Source: Pratylenchus scribneri
Lineage: Eukaryota > Nematoda > Chromadorea > Rhabditida > Pratylenchidae
NCBI GenBank assembly: GCA_030063045.1
Contig: JAQSEB010000023.1
Span: 186,001-250,000, forward strand
Reading direction: 5' to 3'
Length of the DNA stretch: 64,000 bases
In this document: positions 33,955 to 45,600 of the stretch, piece after piece
Position numbering within the stretch: the stretch's first letter is position 1
Layout: every line of letters begins with the position of its first letter
Notes under the pieces: model-generated
The model's database searches: none
The model's input: only the letters and a program-made list of their open reading frames with translations
What the model was told of the DNA's origin: nothing
Position numbers and translations under genes: made by a program

Positions 33955-34725
33955 TGCCATTTTTTATGTGCGATGGAAGAATTGGTCAACATTCCTTCCT
34001 TTTTCCCAATAATACATAATAGGCTCCAATTCCTCTTCTCGATGAATGCCATTTTTGTGCTCCCAATTAATTTGCTCGTAGACCAAGGGACACACTGTTC
34101 TCTGGCATCATTTTTTGTTTACGGCACTTTTTTTTGTTCGACATTTTTTTGCAATTGAGAATGCGCGGGAGAAATGTTGAGTGAGTGTGGGAAAATGGAC
34201 GGAAATGGAAATGATAGGGAAGAATGAAAAGGCAAAGGTCAAAGCCGGATTGTTTGTGCCAATATTGCATTTTAGTAATTATTGGTGGAATGAACATATT
34301 TTTGGTTGCATTGAATGGTCCAAACGAATGAATTAAAATAGTTCGTGGCAATGCCATTTTTTTGTAGTGAGAATTCGTCAATATCCCTTTCCCATAAAGG
34401 GTTCCCGAATCCCCTGCCATTTTTTATGGGAGGGAAAATTGGTCAACATTCCTTCTCTCTTTTATTAATAAAAGGCTCCTCTGATGAGTGCCATTTTTGT
34501 GCTCCCAATTTGCGTACATTCTCTTCTGGCATTTTTTTTGTAAGGCACTTTTTATATTTACGGCATTCTGCATTCATTTTTTGCAATTGAGAATGCGCAG
34601 GAGAATAAATGTTATGAATGAATATGGGAAAATGGACGGAAATGGAAATGTTTGTAAATCATAGGAATGAAATAGGGGGAAAAGCTAAAGGCCAAAGCCG
34701 GATTGTTTGTGCCAATGAATTGGAT
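33955..34725 (+). repeat. Two tandem copies, period about 455 bp
   Basis: Copy 1 at about 33955-34260 and copy 2 at about 34415-34720 share CCATTTTTTATG, AATTGGTCAACATTCCTTC, GATGAxTGCCATTTTTGTGC TCCCAATT, TTGCAATTGAGAATGCGC and AAAGCCGGATTGTTTGTGCC AAT in order. The frames here on both strands are short and overlap. Confidence 0.75.
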
Positions 34726-35899
34726 GGAATGGTTTGATAAGAGAATGGATGGGAAAAGAAGGGCCAAAAATAGTGCCAAGCTGATTTGTTTGTGCCAATT
34801 ATAAAATTGTATTAAGCAATTATTAGGGATGGTTTATGATCATATTTAAAAGAATTAGAACAAAACAATAAATTGGCCTAATGGATTTTGGCATTAATAA
34901 AATTTGAGTTTAAGGGAATTTGGGAATGCAAATTGAATTGAATATAATTTGTATGTTTATCCAAATTGAATTGTCACCATTTTTTGTGGCTTGAAATTGC
35001 CGTGGGAATTTGGCCCCAAATAAAAATGAATAAATGGATGGAAAAATTTTGGTCCGAAAACCAAACTCACATAAAGCAGCTGGGCAATGTTGTAACGTTT
35101 TAATAAAATTTATGCAAACAATGAATTGGAATTTATTTTTGAACAAACGTAATTTTTAAATATTTCTAAATTAATGCGGATGTTATGGCCAATTCTGTTT
35201 TGGCATTTCTAATTATTGTAAAGTTTTGACCCTTGATCTGGCTCACTCGATTCATCAGGGTCGATTTTAAAGCGATTTAATCTGTTTAAACTAAAGTTTT
35301 GGCCAAGGGTTTTTAAACTGGTTTAATATTTTTACAATTGATCAAATCTCTCCAAAATTTGCATTTCATTTCACTAACTAAATCGATTTATCTTTTTTGA
35401 ACCAAATCAAGGATTTTTAAACTGGTTTACATTTTTTCTATACATCAAAACAATCCAAAATTCGCAAATTTGCCTTCTCTCATCTCACTCACAATCAATT
35501 GTTGTTTGCATCCCAAAATTTACCCAAATATGTATTTCCTCCAATATAGGCCATTAATATTGATATAATAGCCATTTGAAGGGTGTGGCTTATCAATTAT
35601 CATTTTCTTCAACAATTTGTATAGGAGAAAACATTAATTCTTCAACAAATTTAACAACAAAACATCAAACGATTGAATTGAAAAAATTGCCACTCCATTT
35701 TTCCTTCAATCCTTAATCTCCAAATAAAAAAAAGGTAAGTGATTGCGGAAATTTGGGGGCACGAAAAAATAAATTTCCTATTTTGAGAGGAAAAAATTGG
35801 ATAAATTTTGTGGGGAAATATAGCAAAAAAAAAAAGAATTTTAAGCATTTTTTCCTTCTCCGATCCAATATTTTTCCATTCATTTTAGGTCCATTCGCA

Positions 35900-36088
35900 A
35901 TGGGCTGCCTGCACATTTCCGATGTGGACACCGGCATACATTGCTTTGGATCAAATGCCACAGCCATGCCAGAGGCGGTGTTGGATGCATTGAATAATAA
36001 TGGGCAGAAGCTGAGCTTGGCCCAAATTTTGCAATTCGCTCAATCCGAACATCAAACGATTGAATTGAAAAAATTGGCCCGAAATTGA
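35900..36088 (+). CDS. Small 62-aa protein of unknown function
   Basis: The frame begins MGCLHISDVDTGIHCFGS and ends LKKLARN, with stop TGA at 36086-36088. It sits at the 5' end of an exon whose acceptor is tttaggt at about 35885-35890. The preceding segment (about 35600-35734) ends with a clear donor, AAAG|gtaagtg, at 35733/35734, and holds no usable ATG in frame, so it looks like a 5' untranslated exon with a 155-bp intron. AATAAA-type signals follow at about 36190. It has no signal peptide or membrane segment. The Met-Gly start could be N-myristoylated (inference). No family recognised. The gene is convergent with peroxidasin. Confidence 0.5.
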   Translation: MGCLHISDVDTGIHCFGSNATAMPEAVLDALNNNGQKLSLAQILQFAQSEHQTIELKKLARN

Positions 36089-36424
36089 AATGCCAATGCC
36101 AACAATAGGGTATACTTATTTATACTTGTACAAAATATGACCAAATTTTTGGGCTAATTGTAAGAATATTATTGAAAATTTTTTTCTGCCAATAAAATTC
36201 AAAATCGCATTTTTTTTTATAGAATTTACGGCTATTTTTAACTAATTTTGTGACTAAATGGATTTGACAATAAAAATAATAAAATAACATTTTTGGTTAT
36301 TTTCTGAATTTTTGTTCCAAATTTTTAGGCTGATGAATATACTATAGGTATAGGGTGAAGGCCAATCGAAAACCGAAGACCTCGGTTTAAAACCGACTTT
36401 GAACAACCCTAATGCTGATCCATC

Positions 36425-36505
36425 CCATTCATTTTAGGTCATTATGGCCAACACAACCATTTGCCATGGGCTATTTGTGCATTTAGGATGTGTGCCAGAA
36501 CCCGG
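36425..36505 (+). pseudogene. Decayed duplicate of the 62-aa gene's exon start
   Basis: CATTCATTTTAGGTC (acceptor included), then CCATTTGCCATGGGCTATTT GTGCATTTAGGATGTG, parallels 35880-35925. In the frame of the intact gene it reads PFAMGYLCI followed by a stop, so it is a broken copy about 545 bp downstream of the original. Confidence 0.6.
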
Positions 36506-36697
36506 ACCCGAGGAGTCAACCACAAGAGATGGAGGATAATATAAATAATTTAATTTAATTTATAATAATAAAATATTTTTCAAAATGGCCAAATAATAAA
36601 AAATGTTTCGCTTTTTTCCTTTTTCGCTTCATAATAATTTCCATATATAAATAGAATTGGAAGAAAAAATTAAAGAATTGTCTAAAACATGGATAAA

Positions 36698-39600
36698 TTA
36701 GATGCCTTTTTTGGCTGTGTAAAAATGTTGTGATCTTTTTTTGCGTCTCTGCTTTTCGCCTTCCTCTGCCTTTTCCCCGCCGACTGCTGCCCTGGTCGGA
36801 CAATTTTCATCGCAACAGGACATCCACATTCGCAAATTTGGTTGTCCCAAATCCTCGCATTTTTTATAGGCCAATTTGTTGTGTTGGCCAACATAGAGGA
36901 AAACGTCGGGCTAAAATTTGAAAATTTTTTAGTGGCAAAAAATAAAATAGAAAATTTTAGCATTTTTATATGAAAATTTTAATTTGGAGAAAAAAATTTA
37001 TTGAATTACCCATAGCTTATAATGACGAGAAATAATCTTTTTAGGCCATAAATACGCCGCAGATTTTGAATATCCCAAAAATCACATTATGGTTTCCCAA
37101 AATAAGTCACTGTGGTTGGCTCGTCATTATCTTAAGATCCCTAGGCCCTAGAAATATTAGAATCATCCTATGATTGAGATACAGGGACATTCGTACCATA
37201 AAACTTGGTCAAAATAAAATGTTTGGAACTTAGGATTTAGTTTAGATTAGGCTAATAAGTTTTAGGAGCCCGAATTTGTAAAATTTATGGCCTCAAAAAT
37301 GTAAATTCCTGATACAAAAAATTCACAGCAATTCCAATCTTTTTTCGACAAATCTTTATTTTGTATATGCCAGGACCTGGATTCGATCAATTTCATCGCC
37401 ATTTCGACAAATTACACTGGCCAATGTACTTTTCTTGATTTGTGCCAATTGTAGTGGACTGAACACGCCTGCATTTTCATACCTTAAATATTTTATTAAA
37501 TAGGTATTTATGTAAATTCCATCTTTAATTTCGAATCATGACATTTTAGTAACTAGGCTATTCATTTGGCCATATCTCAACAAGAAAATAACCAATTTGA
37601 GAAGGCGATATGCCCTTCGAAAACACTAAATGTCCTCTAAAAAGTGGCTTAAATAATTTTTCTGTAACTAAAAATAATTTGTAGAAAAATCGGCTTTTCT
37701 CAAAAAATTCGACTACATTTCATTCAAAGGCATGCAACTTTTTTAGGCTTAAAATTAATTTCAAAAACTAATGAGGCCGCATTGCAAAGGGCACATTGGA
37801 CTTACAATTTGTATATTGCCTTCCTAAATTGGTTATTGTCTCGCTAAACTATGGCCCAAAAATCGAAGCAACTACTATTAAATCGGTGATACTCCTTATT
37901 AAACCCAAAATTGGAAGGGCTAATCCCTGTGAGTTGAACGTACCAAAATCGATCGCCATCCCGTAATCGTTTGAATTGATCGCCAATTATGCAGGAAAAT
38001 GTTGGACCCACCAGCCCATCTGGCAGACGTTTTTCCACAATTCCTCCAACCTAAAATTAAATAAAATTTAAAATATTCCTCTAAATATTGCTAACCCAAA
38101 GATCAATATTGGCTGGATGACCTGCAAAAAAATGGATAAATAATTTAATTAAATATTGAAAGAGATTTCACCGTAAAGATTCCTGAGTCGCGCCAAAATC
38201 TAAATGTTAAAAATGGGGAATTATTTAATTATTATGAAGAATTTAGCTATAAGGCCATTTCAATCACATTTCAGAATCTAGGGCCATTCTTTTGTTTAAA
38301 GCTCAACAACATAGGAATCAATCAATCTGGGAAACGATGTACCCTATTTGAAAGCCCAAAATTGTCCTCTACAATTTGATCATTTTAATTTGCCTGAATT
38401 TCTAACTTTTAAAAAGATTCATGCCTTTAAGTATAATAAACTCGAATTTTCAGAAAAAAAGCCATTTTTATTTGGCAAAATATTTTAATTATTCAAATAA
38501 TTAGTTACGGATTTATGCTCAAATTATCCTTTTTAAAGTAGCCCCCCTTTTTAATTTTATATAATTTAAGAAGTAGAAAAGTTTGATGTCCTGGATTTAA
38601 TAACCCAGATTTTTTAGAAGGAAAAGCCAATTATTTTATAAATTATTTTAAATTTTCCAAAAAATAGTTATACCACTTTTTAGAGGATTTTTGAGGCTTT
38701 CAAATGGCATATCGCCTTCCTAAATTGGTTGCTTCCTTATTGAGCTATAACGGAAAGAACATAATTAGTTGTATGCTTGTATCTACCATCCCTTTTCCTA
38801 ATATTGGGACACTTTTGGGGGCTCATAATTCAACAAGAAAATAACCAATTTTGGAAGGAGATATATCATTCAATAATTCCAATTGCCCTTTAAAAAGTTG
38901 CTTAAATTATTTATTAGAAATCTAACTTGTAAAAAAATTACAAGTTTTTGAGTGAAATAAAACCCAAATTTTTGGGGAAAAATGACGTTTATTTTACTAT
39001 TCTTTATTAAATTTTCAACAATTATAAAGCCACTTTTCAAGGGACATTTTGGGCTTTCGAATGGCATATTGCCTTCCAAAATTGGTTGCTTCCTTGTTGA
39101 GCTATGGCCAAAAGAATGGCCTAAATACTAAAAAGTCATGGAGGAAGGAATTTTACCTGCGAATTTGGGATTTCAACGGAAAGTTCCGCCCAATTTTGGG
39201 GCACAGTCAAATTGCAAAATCGACGATATTCCAAATAGCTTCAAAAATGTGGCATCAAAATTATTCAAATTTATTAGAAATCTTACCCTGGCACGCCATG
39301 GTCCCGTCCTCGTTGAATGTTGATGGCGGCCAAATCCAGCGAAACATTGTGGGCACGATGGAATAATTTTTCGGTCAATTCCATGTTCAACAACTGTTTA
39401 AGAAATGTTTATTACCCATTATGATATTTTATATTTCCCAAATAATTTTATGACTTTTATGTCCGTTTTAGATATCTATCATAATTGGCCAAATTTAATT
39501 AGCAGCCGGAAAATTATGGCCAAAATAAAATAAAAGTGCCGGATTTCAGCCAATTTTCTTACTTTTTAAGTCATAAAATTTTATTTTTTTTTCCACAAGA

Positions 39601-42600
39601 TTGGGGCCATAAAAACAAAAGTGCCAATTTTGATCGTTGAATCGCTTTTTTGGCCATAATATTTTTATTTAATCAGCCTGAAAACTAAAAATACCATCAT
39701 ATTTTGCCACTTTTTGTAACTATATATAAAATTATTTAATTTGCAAACAAAAATTTATGGCCAGAAAAAATAAATGTGCATGATTTTGGTCCAGTTTTAG
39801 TTTCCTGCTTCTTTGTCCACAAATTTTTTGACAATTTCCACAATTCATTTAAATTCTTTCTCTAATTAATTTTTAATCCATGGCTAGATAATTTTTTTAA
39901 ATATGCTAAAAACCTAAAATGATAGACCCATAAAAATAAAGTTATGGCCAAAAATCCAAAAATACCGGATTTTGGCCTATTTCAATGTCTTTTTGCCATA
40001 ATATTTTTTTTAGACAATTTACATCAAATCCATTTTAATTCTTTTATTCCAAAAGTCATCTCTATCGCCAGAAAGTTATGGCAAAAAAAAATTAAAAGTT
40101 CAGTATTTTGGCCTATTTTTTCTCTTTTTTTGGCCATCATATTGTTATTAATTTCAATTAAATCCATTAATGCTTTTTTAATCAGTTCATCCAAATCAGA
40201 GGCTAATAATGGTTTTAAATTTACACAAACTTAAAATGATTGAATATTACGAAAATAATTCAAAGTACCTGTTCACTCATTGGCTGCTTCAGCGGTGTGG
40301 CAAATAATCCCCTCAACAATGGATCAACACCACCTTCGGCCAACAGTCGTTCCGGAGCAAAAAATGCTTCATACAATGGGAGGGGACCCTCTGGAATTGG
40401 CTCAAATTCGCGATCAAGTCTGACTAATATTGGATTGATTAGGGTATGGCCAAAACGGAAGGCGGCTGTGGCGAATGCTTGGGAAATTGTTGGATTCACT
40501 TCCGACGAATAGCCGGTGTATGGGCCAATCAAATGTTGAAAACCATCCTAAACGAATTTTAATTGCCATTGGCATTCATTTTTGAGAACAGCCCACTTAG
40601 CGAAGTGCCAAAACTTGACGCCGCTTAAATTAACTCATTAAGTTCTTAATCAATTTTGATAATTTTGTTATCAAATTAAAGAGCAGACTTTTAGCTATGA
40701 AATTTTTATTAATTTTATTTAAATTGGTTAAAATTGATGAAGTTATGACCCAAAAAACTGCTGAAGATTTCGCTAATCCATAGTAAGGATAATTTCAAAT
40801 AGCTTTTTTGGTCATAAATTTAACAATTTTGAGCAAATTTTTATAAGATTAATATTTTAGATAACCAAAAGTCTGCTATTTAATATGGTACTAAAATCGT
40901 CATAATTGGTTCTGTCCTTCAAGAGTTACTTCAAACGGTTTTAAAGTTAGGCTATTCCCGCGGGAAAAATAAACAAACTTGGCCAAGCACTTTTGGCAGC
41001 CATTCATTGTAGGTAATATGCTGAATTGTTGGGGAAATATGAATGGAAAAATGTCATATTTTTTTGCTTGCCTGAAGCATTGCTCCAATGATTTTACGCG
41101 TCTGAAACAAAGGGGGAAATAATGAATATGTAGAAAAATGGAAGGTTGGTGGATTTTAAAATTAAAGCACAATGGTTTTTGGCTCATATCTCAACAACGA
41201 AACAACCAATTTTGGAAGGCAATATGCCATTTACAAGCCCTAAATGTCCTCTAAAAAGAGGCCTCACTAAATTTAAAATTAATTAATAACTTATAAAAAA
41301 CAGAAGCTTTTCCCACATAAGCTCCTTTGGGAAAAATAATGAATTAATAAGGGAAGATTGTTGGTTTTTGGCTCATATTTCAGCAAGAAAGCAACCAATT
41401 TAGGAAGGCGATTTGCCATTCGAAAGCCCTATATGTCCTCTAAAAAGAGGTTTTAGTTATTTTTTAAAAAATTAAAATGCCTTGTACAAAAAAAGGCTTC
41501 TCCTCTAAAAGCTCGAATTTATCATATTCCAAAGATTATAAATTTTTAAAACTTAGGTCTAATTAAAATTTAATAAAGCTATTTTATAGAGGGCACTTTG
41601 AGCTTTCGAATGGTATATCACTTGTCAAGATTGGTCAAAGTCTCGCTGAGATATAGGCCAAAAACCAACAATAAATTAAAAGAAGGGCGAACACACATTT
41701 TCCTTTGTTGGAAATGGAAAGAAAACACAAATCTTCCCTTCTTCTGCTAACAAATAAGAAGAAGAGGGAATACGGTACGTCTTCCGTGGGAGCACAACTT
41801 TTCCCTTCTTCTTAAGAAGGGGAGAATACGGTACCGCTTTTGATTGAAAACGAGGGAACACAAATCACAAATTTTCCCTCGATAGGACACAGCTTGACAC
41901 AAACACTTATAACTCATCAACGATTGAACGGATTTTTATGATTTTGGTGTTAAATTAAAGAGCAGACTTTTGGCTATCTAAACACATTAATTTAATTTAA
42001 ATTGGGTTTAGAATTTATTAAATTATTATGAAAAAACTTTTAAAATGACTTTAATAAAAGATTAGCGAAATTTGAGAATTACTTTTTCGGGCATAACTCT
42101 AACAATTCTTAATCAATCTAAATAAAATTAATATAATTTGATAGCCATAAGTCAGCTCTTTAATAATTAGAAATTAAGCCGAAATAAGCATTTTTTTTCT
42201 CAAAAATCAGGAAAAGTTCCCACCTCGGAAAATCTCTAAAATTTAATATCTCCATCCCCTCTATTTGTAGCCCCCTCTCTATTTGTGGCCAATTTAATAT
42301 CCCCCAGGGATATTAATAGAAGAAATATACGGTCTCTCTATTTGTGGCCATTTTAATATCCACGGGGATATTAATTGAAGAAATATACGGCACTCTAAAA
42401 ATAATGGCCCCAGGGATCTCTATCACCCTTTTTCTAATCGAAATCCAAAAATAAGTCCCTTTCCCCACTCACTTACTTCCTGATAAATGCGTTCCCCATC
42501 CCAGTCGGGGTTCATTTCCAGCAATGTTGTGGCAATTCGATTGTGTTCCCTCAGCCAAATTGTGTGCATCGCCGTCAGCCCGACTTGTTCATTGGCACGA

Positions 42601-45600
42601 AAATCGCCGGAAAGGAAACAGCGGATTGGATTTTCTTGTGAAAAATTTCGACGACAATCCATTGCCGAATCCCGTTCAAAGGGTAAATAGGGTTTTTGGG
42701 AGGCACTGTGAATAATTAAAATCAGATTTTGCATTTAATTTTTGGTTATCTCATAAATTTTAAATAATAATTTTGTGAAAAATTTAAAAAAAATTTAAAA
42801 TTCTAATAGATGGAAAAATCGAACGATTCAACGACAATTCAGAACCTCAGACATTCTTTTGACCATAACTCAACAAAGAAGTAACATATTTGGGAAGAGA
42901 ATATGCCATTTGAAAGCCCTAAATAACCTCTAAAAAGTGGCTGAAATAATATTTTATGAAAAATTTTAAACAATTTATAAAACAAGCAGCATTTTCCTCC
43001 AAAAATTCGGGTTAATGATATAAATAACCTCTAAAAAGTGGCTGAAATAATTTTCTAATATTTTCAAAAATTTAAATCATTTGCAAAATAAACAGCTTTT
43101 CCCCAAAAATTCGGGTTAATAATATTCAAAGACATAAAACTAATTTATAAAGCTTTAATTCTTAATATTTAAATAAGCCACTTTTTAGAGGATATTTTGT
43201 GCTTTCAAATGGCATATACCCCTCTCGAATTGGTTATCGCCTCGCTGAGTTAAGGCCAAAAGAATGGGCCTAGCTAATTGAAATGTTCCCTACCAAATGA
43301 TGTTCATCATAACAAAAACAAAATAAATAGAATGAAAAATATCACAATTATTGTGTACCTGACAATGTCGAATCGAAGCAGTCCATGATCGCTAAAAAGA
43401 TCACGCAAATCGATGGCATCCACCTCGGTGCTCCCATAAATTTGTGAGCCATCCAAATATGAGGTGATAATGTTCACCTAAAAAAAGAGGGTAAATTAAA
43501 GGAAAATATTTTTTACCTGCAAAAGAATTTTGACTTTTAATTAATCGAAAACTGGTTTTAGACCCTACAAACCTCATAGCAATTTAGAGATGCATCAAAT
43601 TGTATAGAAAATGCAAGTTTTTGCCTTAAATTAAAGAGTTTTTAAACCCAAAAACTTGAATATGGTTTAAACTGTTTGGGTTTAACTTTTTTAATTTTTG
43701 GCCAAAACTTGACATTTTCTATACCATTTGATGCGTCTCGATGAGATCTAAATACAAATTGGTATAGGATTTAGGGTTTAAAATCGGTTTCTGCTGGTTT
43801 ATTAGAAGTCAAAAACTGTTTATATGCATTTTATGGGATAGCCATTTTGTAGGTCACGGAATTGTTTAAAGTAAAACAAAAAAAAATTGACCTGTTCCCT
43901 GTAGGTAATTTGCCGAAATATTGGCGACGTTTCGCCGGAACCACAAATTGCCGCCGATCTCTCGAATTCGATGCATGGCAATTTGTCCCCTCCTTGGCCC
44001 ATTGATCGACGCCTTGGATCATTTGGAGGCAGTGGAATGTTGAAACATGGATCCACATTTTCACATGTTCGATTGCATCTGAAAATGAAAAGTGAAGTGT
44101 CTATAGGGAATAGGATACGAATACGAATACGATCCAAAATATCAGCAATTTATAATAAAATCAACAATTAATAAATTGATTTTGATGTTTTTTGTGATTA
44201 AATTAAAAGAGCCAGACAGAGTTTGCTATCAAATAATATTAATTTTATTTAATTAACAATTCATAATTCCAGTGGAATTTACAATTACAATTACATACCA
44301 GGCAGAATTTATTTGGCGCTTACATTTATCCGACCTGCAGATTTTTCCGCCCTCAAAATTACTCTAGGATACCCCCAAAATTGGTCAATCGTAAAATCAC
44401 CTAAAATCATGTTTTTCTTCGTTTTACAATCAAAATTGAATAAAAATGAGAATATGAAAAAATCAAATCTGTAGGGGATTTTACAATTACCTCAATAGTT
44501 TCATCATTTTTGAATCTATTCAAATTAATATCAGTTGATAGTCAAAATTCTGCTTTTTTATTAGATGCTAAAATTATCAAAATTGATTCATCAGTCATTG
44601 ACATTTTATTGTAAATGGTGACAAGTTGGGCTACCCTTAACAAAAATCGTCTACCTTGCACCGCCCATATAAGTTTGCCGGGACAATGCTGTTGCAGTAA
44701 AATCCAAATCATGATCGAGAAATTGGCCCCATTGCATCAGCATTGACGAATAGAGGGGATGGGGACTGACCACTTCCGTGCCGATTAATTCCATTGAAAC
44801 CGTACGCGGATTTGGCTTTGGGAAACTGGAAGAGTCATTCAATAAAAAATATTTAATTTTGCGGAATTAAAAATTTTTAACATTATTAAATCGATAAATC
44901 TTGCCAAAACGCATCATTTGATTATATTTTGGCAATGGCTTTAACCAATTCTAACTTAGTTTTGAACATTAAACCAAAATGGGTTTAAACCGTTTAATAC
45001 CCTTTAATTGTTGACCAAACCAAAATGGGTTTAAAGCGTTTAATACCCTTTAATTATTGACCAAACCAAAATGGGTTTAAACCGTTTAATACCCTTTAAT
45101 TGTTGACCAAACCAAAATGGGTTTAAACCGTTTAATACCCTTTAATTATTGACCAAACCAAAATGGGTTTAAACCGTTTAATACCCTTTAATTGTTGACC
45201 AAACCATAACAAATTATATACCATTCAATGCGTTTTGACCAGCTCTATCCAATTTTGGGTATATTTGGTTTGGGAATGTAGAACAAAACCTTACTTAAAC
45301 CATTATTTTTTTGGAATTATTTACTCTTTTCAGCATTTTCAATAATTTTTTCGATAAATTAAATAGTATTAACCCAAAATAGAGCCGTTGAGGATCCCAT
45401 CCAACTGGAGTGTTGAATCCATTCTCATAGATTGGGGGTAAAAGCCGAAGGAATGGCATTTGACTAACTCCCCAAGTGCGATGCTCAAAATTGTTGCATT
45501 GGCCAGTGTAGGATCTATGGATGAATGGATTTGGGGGAAAATTGAATGTCTTAAATGGACCTGTATTTTGTATGGAAACACATATCTTGGCATGAATCTT

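Larger units (their letters stand above)
25640..35630. other. 10-kb gene-poor spacer between divergent genes
   Basis: Lies between the start of the nuclear receptor (minus) and the untranslated first exon of the 62-aa gene (plus). I find no coding segment I would defend: open frames are short, overlap on opposite strands and have low-complexity composition. The content is purine-skewed DNA (notably 25.7-26.7 and 28.6-29.4 kb), local tandem duplications, family A and C element pieces, and A/T-rich sequence. Confidence 0.6.

Noticed and set aside
33664..34158. A 164-codon plus-strand frame overlapped by minus-strand frames
   Set aside because: Composition is low-complexity, frames on opposite strands overlap, the second tandem copy does not preserve the frame, and no family motif is present.
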